From DATBJG01 sp963790545 (GTDB lineage: Bacteria; Acidobacteriota; Vicinamibacteria; Vicinamibacterales; JAMQPK01), in NCBI GenBank assembly GCA_963790545.1, contig CAWBPA010000013.1:1-39000 (forward strand): a DNA stretch of 39,000 nt, given 5' to 3'. This document shows, piece by piece, positions 9,197-17,326 of the stretch. Made by a program: the position numbers and the translations under genes. The notes beneath the pieces were generated by a model that worked only from the letters and a program-made list of their open reading frames with translations, did no database searches and had not been told where the DNA came from. The stretch's first letter is position 1. Every line of letters starts with the position of its first letter.

Positions 9197-10165
9197 CTAC
9201 GGAATCAATAACACCTTTCCCGTTGTTTTTCGCGCTTCGAGGGCCCGATGGGCTTCGGCAGTCTTCGCCAGCGGGAACTCGAGCTCCATTCGCAAGCGAA
9301 GTCTCCCGGCGCTGAGCCATTCAAACAGCTCACTGGATCGCTGAAGCAGCTCGTCACGCCGCATGCTGTAGTGGACGAGAGTCGGCCGGGTGAGGAAAAG
9401 CGAACCCTTCTGGCTCAAAACGAGGGGGTCGACCGGACCGACCGGTCCGCTCGACTGGCCAAACGTCACGATCATGCCCCGGGGCATCAGACAATTGAGG
9501 CTCTTCGCGAATGTGGTGTGACCTACCGAGTCGTACACGACCTGGACACCCTTGCCATCGGTGAGTCGCTTCACCTCGGCCTCGAAATCCTGCTTTGTGT
9601 AAAGGATGACCTCGTCGGCGCCGGCCCCGCGCGAAAGCGCCGCTTTTTCTTCCGTGGAAACCGTGGACAAGACTCGCGCCCCGCGGATCTTGGCAATTTG
9701 TGTGAGCAGAAGGCCGACGCCCCCCGCGCCGGCATGAACGACGCAGGTATCGCCCGGTTTGAGTGGGTACGTGGACGATGTCAGATAGTGGGCCGTCATC
9801 CCTTGAAGCATGACGGCCGCACCTTGTTTTGTGGAGACGTTGGTTGGCAGGGTCACCACACGCTCGCCGGGGACCGCCTGGTACTGCGCGTCGCTCCCAA
9901 GTGCGCTGGCGAACGCCACGCGATCGCCAACCTTCAGCTCGCGAACGTCGCCCCCGACGGCCGCGATGGTCCCAGCGGCTTCCTGACCGAGCGTCAGCGG
10001 CAGGTCAACCTTGTACAGGCCAATCCGGTGATAAACGTCCACGAAGTTCAATCCGGCGGCGTCGATTTTGACGACAACTTCCCCAGGTTTGGGAGCGGGG
10101 TCGGCGACGTCTTCGTATCGAAGGACTTCAGGGCCACCGAACGAATGCACGCGGATGGCTTTCAT
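9197..10165 (-). CDS. NADPH:quinone oxidoreductase (zeta-crystallin type)
   Basis: This 322-residue cytoplasmic medium-chain dehydrogenase of the zinc-free quinone reductase branch catalyses one- or two-electron reduction of quinones or enones with NADPH. Evidence includes the N-terminal MKAIRVHSFGGPEVLRYEDV, the segment GLNFVDVYHRIGLY, QEAAGTIAAVG, and the nucleotide-binding AGAGGVG at 145-151. The structural-zinc cysteines of alcohol dehydrogenases are missing, as expected. Length is normal. The ATG at 10165 has a GAAAGG site upstream. The gene is convergent with the hydrolase and divergent from the propeller gene at 10255. A REP-like hairpin lies in the divergent region. Confidence 0.92.
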   Translation of the reverse strand: MKAIRVHSFGGPEVLRYEDVADPAPKPGEVVVKIDAAGLNFVDVYHRIGLYKVDLPLTLGQEAAGTIAAVGGDVRELKVGDRVAFASALGSDAQYQAVPGERVVTLPTNVSTKQGAAVMLQGMTAHYLTSSTYPLKPGDTCVVHAGAGGVGLLLTQIAKIRGARVLSTVSTEEKAALSRGAGADEVILYTKQDFEAEVKRLTDGKGVQVVYDSVGHTTFAKSLNCLMPRGMIVTFGQSSGPVGPVDPLVLSQKGSLFLTRPTLVHYSMRRDELLQRSSELFEWLSAGRLRLRMELEFPLAKTAEAHRALEARKTTGKVLLIP

Positions 10166-10178
10166 GACAGCCTTTCAA

Positions 10179-10200
10179 CGGGTTGAAGCCCGCCGCTACG
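10179..10200 (-). repeat. REP-like hairpin (reverse orientation)
   Basis: Read on the minus strand: tag CGTAGC, then a short stem (arms 10179-10184 and 10187-10192, one G-T pair) with loop region TTCA. It lies between the divergent starts of the quinone reductase and propeller genes. Confidence 0.6.
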
Positions 10201-10242
10201 TTTATCGCTGACAGCCGAATGTGGGCGGGATTATATCTCTGG

Positions 10243-10248
10243 TATCGT
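10243..10248 (+). promoter_or_regulatory. TATCGT box 6 bases before the ATG at 10255
   Basis: A -10-like TANNNT hexamer ends 6 bases before the chosen start, matching the leaderless pattern of several neighbours. It also argues for ATG 10255 rather than the in-frame ATGs upstream. Confidence 0.4.
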
Positions 10249-10254
10249 GCGCAC

Positions 10255-11973
10255 ATGCGGGCGGTTTTTGCAGCGGTTCTCGTTGCCGTTTTGAGCGGCC
10301 TTGTCGTCTGGTGGCTGTTACGGCCCGTCGACTCTCCGCGCCCACCGCGGATGGAGCTGGTGCTGGGCCTTCCCGAAGAGCATCGCGTTCAGGCGCTGAC
10401 CCTGTCGCCCGATGGCCGCTTCATCGCGTACACGACCAACGCGGCCGGGCCGTCGCAGGTTGCGGTGCGCTCGCTTGATACCAACAAGCCCGTTCTGCTC
10501 GACGGCACGACCGGAGCCCACCAGCCATTTTTTTCGCCCGATGGCCGATGGCTGGGTTTCTTTGCCGACGGCAAGCTCAGAAAAATCCCAACCGAAGGTG
10601 GAGCGGCTCAGGATGTGTGCGATGCGCCGGTCGATTCTGCGGGCGGCGCCTGGAGCGCGGACCATCGCATCGTGTTCGCGCCACTCGACGGTCGCGGTCT
10701 CGTGACCGTGGACGCGGATGGCGGCAAGCCCGAAATCCTCACACGCATCGACATGTCGCAAGGTGAGATTGCGCATGGATGGCCGCACTTTCTTCCTGCA
10801 TCAGGCGGACTGATCTTCACGATTGCCAGGCGAGACAAGGACCCACGTATCGCGGTGCTGGAGCCCGACGCCTCGGCCCCGCGCTTGCTGCTTCCGGCTC
10901 ATGGTCCGGTCCAGTACGTGTCGTCGGGACACCTGGTGTACAGCTTCATCGGGCGATTGTTCGCGTTGGCATTTGACGCCTCAACCCACCAGTCGCAGGG
11001 CGGGCCGATCCCCATCGCTGCCGGGATTCAGGCTTCGCCGCGAGGATTCGATGCCCTCGGGCAGGCGGTGTTTGGCGCTTCCCGCAACGGCGTGATCGCG
11101 TACCTTCCAGGGTCCGCGGAAGCGCCCACCAACGAGCTGGTCTGGGTTGCGCGAGACGGTTCGACTGCCGCGGTGCCATCGCCCACAGGCGTCTATGAGA
11201 CCCCGCGCGTGTCGCCCGCGGGTATGCACGTGGCGGTGGTGGTTCGCAATGGACCGTTCAGCCGTGAGGTGTGGGTGCATGAGCTGTCGAATGGCCGCCG
11301 CACGAAATTGACCAGCGAAGGCAGTCAGAACCACTCGCCTGTCTGGTCGCCCGACGGCCGGGAGCTTGCCTGGGCGTCGAATCGGTCCGGCCTCCAGAGC
11401 GTTTATGTTCAGCCGGTGGCGGGCAACCACCAGGCTCGGCTCCTGCTTGGGGGCCAGGACACGCACAATCCGGCCTCGTGGAGTCGTCCGGGAACACTGG
11501 CGTTCTACGAAGTCTATGGTTCCGCCGGACGGGATATCTGGCTCCACTTTCCGGATGGGCGCACGCGGCCAGTGGTGGCCACGCCCGCCAACGAGCGTGC
11601 GCCTGCGCTGTCTCCAGACGGTCAATGGATAGCGTACACATCGGATTCCTCAGGAACGGACGAGATTTACATCCAATCCGTCGATGGAGGCCCGTCATCT
11701 CGCGTCTCGCTGAATGGCGGGACTGAACCGATGTGGTCGCGTGACGGCCGTGAACTGTTCTTTCGGCATGCCGATCACATGATGGCCGCCCCGATTGTCA
11801 CCAAGCCGTCGTTGCAGGCAGGAACAGCCGTGCGCCTGTTCACCCGCGATTTCCAATTGGATCCCGGTGATAACCTGCCGAACTATGACGTGGCCCCGGA
11901 TGGACGCTTCCTCATGGTCCGCCGGACGGATGCGCCCGTTGATCTGACAATCGTCCTGAACTGGCAGCCATAG
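10255..11973 (+). CDS. Membrane-anchored TolB/PD40-like beta-propeller protein
   Basis: From ATG 10255 the product is 572 residues: a single membrane segment (AVFAAVLVAVLSGLVVWWLL) followed by a periplasmic beta-propeller. PD40 repeats are recognised by the recurring SPDGRFIAYTT, SPDGRWLGFF, SPDGRELAWASN and SPDGQWIAYTS, each preceded by a short acidic/aromatic strand. In Acidobacteria this same anchor-plus-propeller layout is common as the C-terminal half of Ser/Thr protein kinases. Here no kinase domain precedes the anchor and none can be found upstream in any frame. It could be a stand-alone sensor or scaffold protein, or a remnant of a kinase gene. The upstream in-frame ATG at 10183 is rejected because it lies before the TANNNT box and would place a poorly coding segment ahead of the anchor. 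Confidence 0.82.
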   Translation: MRAVFAAVLVAVLSGLVVWWLLRPVDSPRPPRMELVLGLPEEHRVQALTLSPDGRFIAYTTNAAGPSQVAVRSLDTNKPVLLDGTTGAHQPFFSPDGRWLGFFADGKLRKIPTEGGAAQDVCDAPVDSAGGAWSADHRIVFAPLDGRGLVTVDADGGKPEILTRIDMSQGEIAHGWPHFLPASGGLIFTIARRDKDPRIAVLEPDASAPRLLLPAHGPVQYVSSGHLVYSFIGRLFALAFDASTHQSQGGPIPIAAGIQASPRGFDALGQAVFGASRNGVIAYLPGSAEAPTNELVWVARDGSTAAVPSPTGVYETPRVSPAGMHVAVVVRNGPFSREVWVHELSNGRRTKLTSEGSQNHSPVWSPDGRELAWASNRSGLQSVYVQPVAGNHQARLLLGGQDTHNPASWSRPGTLAFYEVYGSAGRDIWLHFPDGRTRPVVATPANERAPALSPDGQWIAYTSDSSGTDEIYIQSVDGGPSSRVSLNGGTEPMWSRDGRELFFRHADHMMAAPIVTKPSLQAGTAVRLFTRDFQLDPGDNLPNYDVAPDGRFLMVRRTDAPVDLTIVLNWQP

Positions 11974-12006
11974 GGCCAGGCTCATCTTTGAAGCGGAACG
12001 GCTTGC

Positions 12007-12012
12007 TATACT
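12007..12012 (+). promoter_or_regulatory. TATACT -10 box upstream of the 12030 gene
   Basis: A near-consensus -10 hexamer lies 17 bases before the GTG at 12030, giving a leader of about 10 bases. No clear -35 box is present. Confidence 0.35.
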
Positions 12013-12029
12013 GCTGACGAGCAGACGCA

Positions 12030-13157
12030 GTGATGTTTCACCTTCGACCAGGTGGTGGTTGGTGCTTCACGCGTGCGGTGTGTGCCTGCGCGCTTGCGCT
12101 CCTGTCGGCCGGCGAACCCCTTCACGGACAGTCGCGGATTGACACCTCGTTCGCTGCGCGGGTCGAACAGCTTTCCGAGCCCAGCGGTTATTTCGATACC
12201 GACAACCTCATCTCCAACGAGCGATCGTATCTTCATCCGCTGGATGCCCTGCGCGAAGGCGGGGTCACGGGCGGCGTGTACATCGGCGTTGGTCCCGATC
12301 AGAACTTTTCGTATATCGCTCAGGTGCGTCCCTCGGTCGCGTTCATTATCGACGTGAGGCGTGACAACATGCTGCTGCACCTGCTCTTCAAGGCGCTCTT
12401 CATGTTGGCCCGCGACCGGACGGAGTACCTGAGCCTGCTCTTTGCACGTTCACCACCAGCACGCGATGTTGGAAACAAAGATGCGTGGCAAAACCCTGAT
12501 CTCCGAACCCTCATTCAGCATTTCGAGACCAGCCAGCCCAGCCTGGCTCGCAGCGAGTCCATTCGTGCCCGCGTGAGCGCAGCCATTGCAGGATTTGGCG
12601 TGCCTTTGACGTCGGCCGATCGTGAAACCATCAATCGCTTTCACCGGACCTTCATTGATTCCGGGCTCACGCTCAAGTTTCAGAGCACCGGCCGGGCACC
12701 ACGAAGTGTCTACCCGAGCTATCGCGATCTGCTACTCGAAACGGACCGAAGCGGCAATCATGGCCACTACCTCGCTTCGGATGCGGCTTTTCAATTCGTC
12801 AAGTCCCTTCAAGCCCGGGACCGCGTCATTCCGGTGGTGGGGAATCTGGCTGGCGATCGAGCGCTCGCGTCAATCGCGCGGCTGATGATCGAGCGGGGAG
12901 AGCAGCTCTCGGTGTTCTACCTCTCGAACGTGGAACTCTACCTCTGGCAGGACGGACTCTTCCCGCAGTTCATGACAAATCTGGCCCGGCTACCCAGCGA
13001 ACCTCGCAGCGTCGTCATTCGGGCGGTGTTTGGGACGACCATCGACGAGTCGGTTCCTGGCTACTACAGCACGTCGGTGGTGCAGCCGGTCGCCGATCTC
13101 GTCCAGGGTCACCGACAGGGGCGCTACCGCAGTTATTGGAGTGTGATCACTCGATAG
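12030..13157 (+). CDS. Exported protein of unknown function, about 375 residues
   Basis: The start is GTG 12030 or ATG 12033. A signal peptide follows (FTRAVCACALALLSAG ... LHGQS). The body is a well-formed globular protein with no further membrane segments. A notable block is GGVYIGVGPDQNFSYIAQVR followed by PSVAFIIDVRRDNMLLHLLF. It reads like a Rossmann-type strand-turn-helix (IGVGPDQN, then an acidic residue at the end of the next strand in IIDVRR), so a nucleotide- or SAM-binding fold is possible but not shown. Other distinctive segments are SGNHGHYLASDAAF, VVGNLAGDRALASIARLM and FYLSNVELYLW. I cannot name the family. The gene ends directly at a strong bidirectional terminator. Confidence 0.8.
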   Translation: MMFHLRPGGGWCFTRAVCACALALLSAGEPLHGQSRIDTSFAARVEQLSEPSGYFDTDNLISNERSYLHPLDALREGGVTGGVYIGVGPDQNFSYIAQVRPSVAFIIDVRRDNMLLHLLFKALFMLARDRTEYLSLLFARSPPARDVGNKDAWQNPDLRTLIQHFETSQPSLARSESIRARVSAAIAGFGVPLTSADRETINRFHRTFIDSGLTLKFQSTGRAPRSVYPSYRDLLLETDRSGNHGHYLASDAAFQFVKSLQARDRVIPVVGNLAGDRALASIARLMIERGEQLSVFYLSNVELYLWQDGLFPQFMTNLARLPSEPRSVVIRAVFGTTIDESVPGYYSTSVVQPVADLVQGHRQGRYRSYWSVITR

Positions 13158-13158
13158 G

Positions 13159-13195
13159 AAAAAAAAAAAGGGTCGACTCTCTCGACCCCTTTTTC
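13159..13195. terminator. Bidirectional intrinsic terminator between convergent genes
   Basis: An 11-base A-run (13159-13169) leads into a perfect stem GGGTCGA (13170-13176) / TCGACCC (13182-13188) with loop CTCTC, followed by C and five T's. It works in both directions: for the gene ending at 13157 (+) and for the small gene ending at 13196 (-). No spare base separates it from either gene. Confidence 0.9.
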
Positions 13196-13366
13196 CTACT
13201 TTACGGGTTTGGCACCGTGAACTCGCGCGTAGGTGCGCTGCAGCTTGGCCTCGACGGCGGCGCGCTCGGCCGCCGGAGCCGCGGCCAGCTTCGACCGCAG
13301 CTTCTGCCGCTTTTCTTTGCGCTGCCGTCGTCGACGAATTTCCGAGGGTCGTAGACTAGCACTCAT
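13196..13366 (-). CDS. Small basic coiled-coil protein, 56 residues
   Basis: A short gene with strong support. An excellent ribosome site (GGAGGTGG, complement of 13373-13380) precedes the ATG at 13366. The protein is MSASLRPSEIRRRRQRKEKR followed by an Ala/Lys/Arg helix (QKLRSKLAAAPAAERAAVEA) and a polar tail, ending exactly at the shared terminator. It is highly basic and helical, with no signal or membrane segment. It resembles small RKEK-LRKLR-type proteins found in Planctomycetes and Acidobacteria (possibly DUF6800), an assignment from memory and uncertain. RNA, ribosome or nucleoid binding is plausible from charge alone. Confidence 0.7.
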   Translation of the reverse strand: MSASLRPSEIRRRRQRKEKRQKLRSKLAAAPAAERAAVEAKLQRTYARVHGAKPVK

Positions 13367-13504
13367 CTCTCACCACCTCCAGTATGCAAGGCCCAGTATT
13401 GTAGCGCCTCCAGCAATGCTGACGCCGACCGAGCCGGATTTCAGGGGCTCTTGGCTGCATTCTCGAGGTCCTTCAGCCGCAAGCACCGGACGCGATAGAC
13501 TAGG

Positions 13505-13990
13505 ATGCAGGAGGGAGATTTGCACATCCTCGAACCGCGATTACGACGTGTCCTTATCCTGGCGAGCGTGGGACTCCTCAGTCTGCTTACCCACCCGGCA
13601 GGCGGCCAGCAGCCCAAGGCCGAGGTGACGGTGTACAAGAGTCCCGCGTGCGGGTGCTGTCGGGGTTGGGTCGAGCACATGCGCCGTGCAGGCTTCACGG
13701 TCAAGGCACAGGACGTCGAAGATATCCAGGTCGTCAAGACCACCTACGGATTGCCACTGAAACTGGCGTCATGTCACACGTCGCTGGCCGGTGGATACGT
13801 TCTTGAGGGCCACATTCCTGCCGAGGTGGTCGAGCGAGTACTTCGTGAGCGCCCCAAGGTGGCTGGACTTGCCGTACCCGGCATGCCCGTCGGATCACCG
13901 GGCATGGAGCAGGGGAGTCGACGCGATCCCTATGACATTATCGCGTTCGACAAGCAGGGTAAGACCTCAGTCTACGAATCGCGGCGGTAG
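13505..13990 (+). CDS. DUF411 periplasmic metal-binding protein
   Basis: This protein is known from copper- and other metal-resistance loci and is thought to bind metal outside the cytoplasm. Signatures are VYKSPACGCCRGWVEHMR (the CGCC cysteine cluster with the following W and H), KLASCHTSLAGGYVLEGHIP, the ERPKVAGLAVPGMPVGSPGM block, and the C-terminal DPYDIIAFD. These cover the full family in order. An N-terminal hydrophobic signal (VLILASVGLLSLLTHPAGG) precedes residue 40. The start is either ATG 13505 (161 residues) or the in-frame TTG 13520, which has GGAGGGA just before it. It lies 240 bases upstream of sodC in the same direction; the two may serve periplasmic copper supply or stress defence together. 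Confidence 0.9.
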   Translation: MQEGDLHILEPRLRRVLILASVGLLSLLTHPAGGQQPKAEVTVYKSPACGCCRGWVEHMRRAGFTVKAQDVEDIQVVKTTYGLPLKLASCHTSLAGGYVLEGHIPAEVVERVLRERPKVAGLAVPGMPVGSPGMEQGSRRDPYDIIAFDKQGKTSVYESRR

Positions 13991-14149
13991 CAGACTCGCG
14001 ATCAGCAGTTTTCAGTTTGAACTGATAGCCGAGGACTGACCGCTCAGAACTGCTCTAGTGTCGTGAAATCGGTCAGATTGCAGACCGACGCTCACCCTCC
14101 CGACACGAGTCTCCACGGGCACGACTTTCGCAACAGATCCTGTGGTTGG

Positions 14150-14189
14150 GTAGCGGGCACCCTGCAGCGCGCACCCTTTAGGGTGCGCG
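14150..14189 (+). repeat. REP-like hairpin (GTAG tag, loop TTTA)
   Basis: GTAG at 14150-14153, then a perfect 9-base stem with arms 14168-14176 and 14181-14189 around TTTA. It lies between the DUF411 gene and sodC. A short imperfect third arm (14194-14206) partly repeats the right arm. Confidence 0.75.
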
Positions 14190-14227
14190 TCGAAAGGTGC
14201 GCGTCGAGGCCAGGGAGGAGCCGTGTC

Positions 14228-14782
14228 ATGTCGAGAACGATGTTGATGGTCGTCGGGATGCTCTGCGTGGCTGCTTTGCCAACAGCGCAGGCGCCCGCGA
14301 GCAACGCCGATAGCGCGACTCGATCGAAACAAGGCGGATCTGAAACCGCCCAGGCGGAAATCAAAGATGCGACCGGGCAGGTCGTCGGCCGAGCGACGCT
14401 GAGGCAGACGCCCGATGGGGTGAGAATTCAGACGACCTTCAGTGGTCTGCCCGTCGGCGCTCACGGGTTTCACATCCACGAAACCGGCCGGTGTGAGCCA
14501 CCCTTCACGACGGCCGGCGGGCACTTCAATCCGGAACCCAAACAGCACGGCAGGGAGAGCCAAATGGGGCGCCATGCTGGAGACCTGCCGAACCTGACGG
14601 TTCCCGAAAATGGCCGCGTCATCGTCGAGGTGATCGAACCAATGGTCTCACTGCGTTCAGGACCGAACAGCCTCATGGATGGGGACGGATCGGCACTGGT
14701 CGTTCACGAGCGGCGCGACGACAATCAGACCGATCCCGATGGCAACTCAGGCTCTCGAATCGCGTGTGGAATCATTCAATGA
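14228..14782 (+). CDS. sodC: Periplasmic Cu/Zn superoxide dismutase
   Basis: This enzyme dismutates superoxide in the periplasm. Starting at ATG 14228, behind a GGAGGAG ribosome site, gives 184 residues with a signal peptide (LMVVGMLCVAALPTAQAP). All ligands are present: copper His82 and His84 (GFHIHETG), bridging His99 (GGHFNP), His160 (VVHERRDD); zinc His107 (KQHG), His116 and Asp119 (RHAGDLPN). Cys89 and Cys180 can form the conserved disulphide, and Arg177 (GSRIACGII) is the substrate-guiding residue. It therefore looks fully active. It sits downstream of the DUF411 metal-binding gene and a REP-like hairpin. An earlier in-frame ATG (14063) is rejected because it reads through the hairpin. 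Confidence 0.95.
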   Translation: MSRTMLMVVGMLCVAALPTAQAPASNADSATRSKQGGSETAQAEIKDATGQVVGRATLRQTPDGVRIQTTFSGLPVGAHGFHIHETGRCEPPFTTAGGHFNPEPKQHGRESQMGRHAGDLPNLTVPENGRVIVEVIEPMVSLRSGPNSLMDGDGSALVVHERRDDNQTDPDGNSGSRIACGIIQ

Positions 14783-14806
14783 CAACTGAGAGCCTGTGAA
14801 TCTTTC

Positions 14807-14902
14807 AACGCTGAGGACGCTGGGGTCGCGGAGGCCGCAGACAAAATCCATTTCTTAAGTGTGCAGCGTGCCTCAGCGCCCTCCGCGAGCTCTGCGTTGC
14901 GT
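14807..14902 (-). repeat. Imperfect inverted repeat, CGCAGAGG type (copy 2)
   Basis: Related to 2116-2205: left arm with AACGCTGAGGACGCTGGGGT and CGCGGAGGCCGCAGA, right arm with CCTCAGCGCCCTCCGCGAGC and TCTGCG. Arms are degenerate but clearly complementary. It lies between convergent sodC and the SDR gene and may end both transcripts. Confidence 0.6.
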
Positions 14903-14933
14903 CTTTTGGACGAGAACTGAAACTGAAAACTGC

Positions 14934-15749
14934 TCAGACCCTCCTGTACTTTCGCCCCTGACGTTGCGCGATCCCCTGCAGGACGCCGTCAGGGAGATGC
15001 CGGGTGAGAAATGCAATCGAGCGGTTGACACGGCCGGTCACGCACACTGACCGGCCCGCCATGACCGCATTGAAACCCTGGTGCGCCACCGTCTCGGCGT
15101 CCATCCACATCCATCGCGGCAGTTGCCGCCGCACGATATCGCGCGTGCCCAGCACGTCGTGAAATTCAGTGTAGGTGAAGCCTGGGCATAGTGCCGTGAC
15201 ATGGACACCGTGGGCCCCGACTTCAAGGGCCAGTGACTGCGAGAATTTGATGAGCAGCGCTTTGGAGGCCGCGTAGAGCGTATGGCCGGCCGTCGCTGGG
15301 ACCAATCCTGCGAGCGAGGCTACGTTGATGATGCGTCCGTACCGACGGTCCACCATTGGGCCGACGAATCGATGAGTCAACTCGGCAACGGCGGTGACCA
15401 TCACCTGCAGAAACGCAGCATGCCGTTCCCAGGGAGACGCCAGGTAGCGTCCAGCTATGCCGTACCCAGCATTGTTGACGAGAGCATCGATGGTGACACC
15501 GGCGTCTGAAAGAACATCATGAAGACGTCGCGGTGCCGCCGGATCCGCGAGATCTTCCCGCACGACGCGCACGGTCACGTGCCCGGCGGTTCGTATTTCC
15601 GCGGCGAGGGCCTCCAGACGCTCGAGTCGTCGAGCAGTGAGGACCAAATCGAATCCGTTCCGCGCGAACACGTGCGCGAATGCGAGACCAATACCGGCTG
15701 AAGCCCCAGTGACGAGAGCCGTCCGGCGAACCTGTTCCGATCGCGTCAT
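14934..15749 (-). CDS. Short-chain dehydrogenase/reductase (classical SDR)
   Basis: This 271-residue cytoplasmic NAD(P)-dependent oxidoreductase has the cofactor motif TGASAGIG near the N-terminus, NNAG in the central strand, and the catalytic Ser (INVASLAG) with YAASK for Tyr and Lys. A basic pair in TARRLERLEAL after the second strand suggests NADPH preference. The substrate is unknown; the C-terminal extension (GRVNRSIAFLTRHLP) resembles SDRs of the DltE/short acyl-reducing kind. A TATACT box sits 6 bases before the ATG at 15749, so the message may be leaderless and separate from the genes further upstream. Confidence 0.9.
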   Translation of the reverse strand: MTRSEQVRRTALVTGASAGIGLAFAHVFARNGFDLVLTARRLERLEALAAEIRTAGHVTVRVVREDLADPAAPRRLHDVLSDAGVTIDALVNNAGYGIAGRYLASPWERHAAFLQVMVTAVAELTHRFVGPMVDRRYGRIINVASLAGLVPATAGHTLYAASKALLIKFSQSLALEVGAHGVHVTALCPGFTYTEFHDVLGTRDIVRRQLPRWMWMDAETVAHQGFNAVMAGRSVCVTGRVNRSIAFLTRHLPDGVLQGIAQRQGRKYRRV

Positions 15750-15755
15750 GCCGGC

Positions 15756-15761
15756 AGTATA
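15756..15761 (-). promoter_or_regulatory. TATACT box 6 bases before the SDR start
   Basis: The complement of 15756-15761 reads TATACT and ends 6 bases before ATG 15749. There is no good -35 box. It fits the leaderless pattern seen at several genes here. Confidence 0.45.
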
Positions 15762-15800
15762 GCGCCGCGATTCCTGAACGGCCCTGACCGAAGGGTCAGT

Positions 15801-16301
15801 TCACCAAACGCACGGGCAGAACGGGCCGAGCATCGAGAGGGTGAGTCTGAACAGCTCGCGACCGTTTGGCATGCCAGGCCAGGGAGTTCCAATGAGCGTG
15901 AGGAGGAGGGCGAGCCCAAAGAAGATCGCTCCGCGAAGGTGACGCGACGGGTCGGTGAGTGCACGCCTGACCAGGACGTTGCCGACATGGGCCACGACGA
16001 GCGCGCCGACCATCAAGCTGACGTGCTCGACAGCCCAATATCTCAGACTTGGTGTGCGCATGGCCGCACCAAAGTCATTCAGCGCGTCCCTGGTAAATGG
16101 GCTCAGAAAGAAATAGAGCAGCAGACCCAGCAGCATCTGGAGGTCGAGCGAGATAACGGCAAGCATGTTCGCGCGTCGATCGGCCCCGGTCCACGCCCGA
16201 CCGGCCGAACGGCCGCCGATAGCCCGAATGGTGGCGGCAAGCAGAAGCGCAAGTACAACCCACCGCCACCAGGAGTGAATGATCAGCGCCAGCGAGTACA
16301 T
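15801..16301 (-). CDS. Four-helix membrane protein, cytochrome b-like
   Basis: This 166-residue protein has four hydrophobic helices: HSWWRWVVLALLLAATIRAI, LQMLLGLLLYFFLSP, VEHVSLMVGALVVAHVGNVL and GAIFFGLALLLTLIGTPWPG. Histidines near helix ends (HSWWRW, VEHVS, AHVGN) could bind haem. Similar proteins in Bacteroidota and Acidobacteriota are often called cytochrome B, with no function shown. The gene starts 7 bases after the metallo-hydrolase gene, whose stop is joined to this gene's GGAGG ribosome site (TAAGGAGGCC before ATG), so the two are co-translated. Confidence 0.72.
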   Translation of the reverse strand: MYSLALIIHSWWRWVVLALLLAATIRAIGGRSAGRAWTGADRRANMLAVISLDLQMLLGLLLYFFLSPFTRDALNDFGAAMRTPSLRYWAVEHVSLMVGALVVAHVGNVLVRRALTDPSRHLRGAIFFGLALLLTLIGTPWPGMPNGRELFRLTLSMLGPFCPCVW

Positions 16302-16308
16302 GGCCTCC

Positions 16309-17223
16309 TTAGGCCTTTGCCGTCAGCTCGTCGTAGGCCACCTGCAGCTGTGGCATTCCCTCGTCATTCGCGTAGGCCGGCAGCGTCCCCTTCGTGATTT
16401 CCTCGGCAGACTTGCCGGCGGCAATGCCCTTCTGCACGTAATCCAACATCGCGGAAAAGTAGTCGCGGACCGCCAGCAAATCTTTGCCCGATCCGGTGAC
16501 AGGCGCTCCCACTTTCGCGTGGCCGAAGATGTAGATCGTGTCGGCGCTGTGATCTTTGACGACCTTTTCGAGCGTGACGAGCCAGTTTCGAATCGATGCT
16601 CCGGACGGACGATCGATGCGCGGGTGACGCTGATGGGACATCAGGTCGCCCATGTGCACGATGTTGGCACGCTCGAAGAAGATGACGCCATCCCCGCCCG
16701 TGTGTCCCGGACCGTAGTACTTCGCCGAGACGACCTCGTTGCCGATGTCGAGTTTCCAGGCGTCGCTGAAGGTCGTGTCGGCGTAAACCTGGTTGGCTTC
16801 CGTTTTCTGGGCGGCGGCCTGCTTGCGCTGGAGGCCTGGCACGTTGGCGTGCGCCACGATCTTGGTGACCGACGGCTGCAGCGTCTTGTTGCCCCCGGTA
16901 TGGTCGGGGTGATGGTGCGTGTTAATGAGGAGATCGATCTTGCGCTGGGTGCGCGGCTTCAACCCGTCCAGGAACATCTGCGCGGTGTCAGCAAACTGGC
17001 TGTCAACAACCAGTACGGCGTCGGGTGCGACGAGCCATCCAATCGTCCCTCCGCGCGCCGTGAAGATGCCCAAGTTGCGGCGCAGCGGCTCGAACTTTGG
17101 AACGGCCGGCGGTGGAGGCGTCCCGGCTGGCTGCTGCTGCCCAAACACGTTGACCTGTTGGAGAGTCCCCGCCGCAGCCGCCAGCGAGGAGGTCACGATG
17201 AATTCGCGTCGACTCCAGCTCAT
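16309..17223 (-). CDS. Tat-exported metallo-beta-lactamase-fold hydrolase
   Basis: This 304-residue protein begins with a twin-arginine signal (SRREFIVTSSLAAAAGTL), so it is folded in the cytoplasm and exported to the periplasm. The metal site is complete for the MBL fold: HHHPDH (residues 103-108), His174 (GPGHTGGD), Asp193 (HMGDL), and a late His in IYIFGHAKVG. The class includes hydrolases of lactones, thioesters and nucleotide-like substrates; the actual substrate is unknown. A strong AAGGAG site precedes ATG 17223. It heads a two-gene unit with the four-helix protein at 15801-16301. Confidence 0.9.
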   Translation of the reverse strand: MSWSRREFIVTSSLAAAAGTLQQVNVFGQQQPAGTPPPPAVPKFEPLRRNLGIFTARGGTIGWLVAPDAVLVVDSQFADTAQMFLDGLKPRTQRKIDLLINTHHHPDHTGGNKTLQPSVTKIVAHANVPGLQRKQAAAQKTEANQVYADTTFSDAWKLDIGNEVVSAKYYGPGHTGGDGVIFFERANIVHMGDLMSHQRHPRIDRPSGASIRNWLVTLEKVVKDHSADTIYIFGHAKVGAPVTGSGKDLLAVRDYFSAMLDYVQKGIAAGKSAEEITKGTLPAYANDEGMPQLQVAYDELTAKA

Positions 17224-17326
17224 AGAAGACTCCTTATTTGTAGGGCAGGTCCCATCCCCCCTAAAGTGTGGGGATTCTACTCCAAGGTCAGTGGAAAGGC
17301 GCGACGAACGTGCGAGCTGGCATCCG

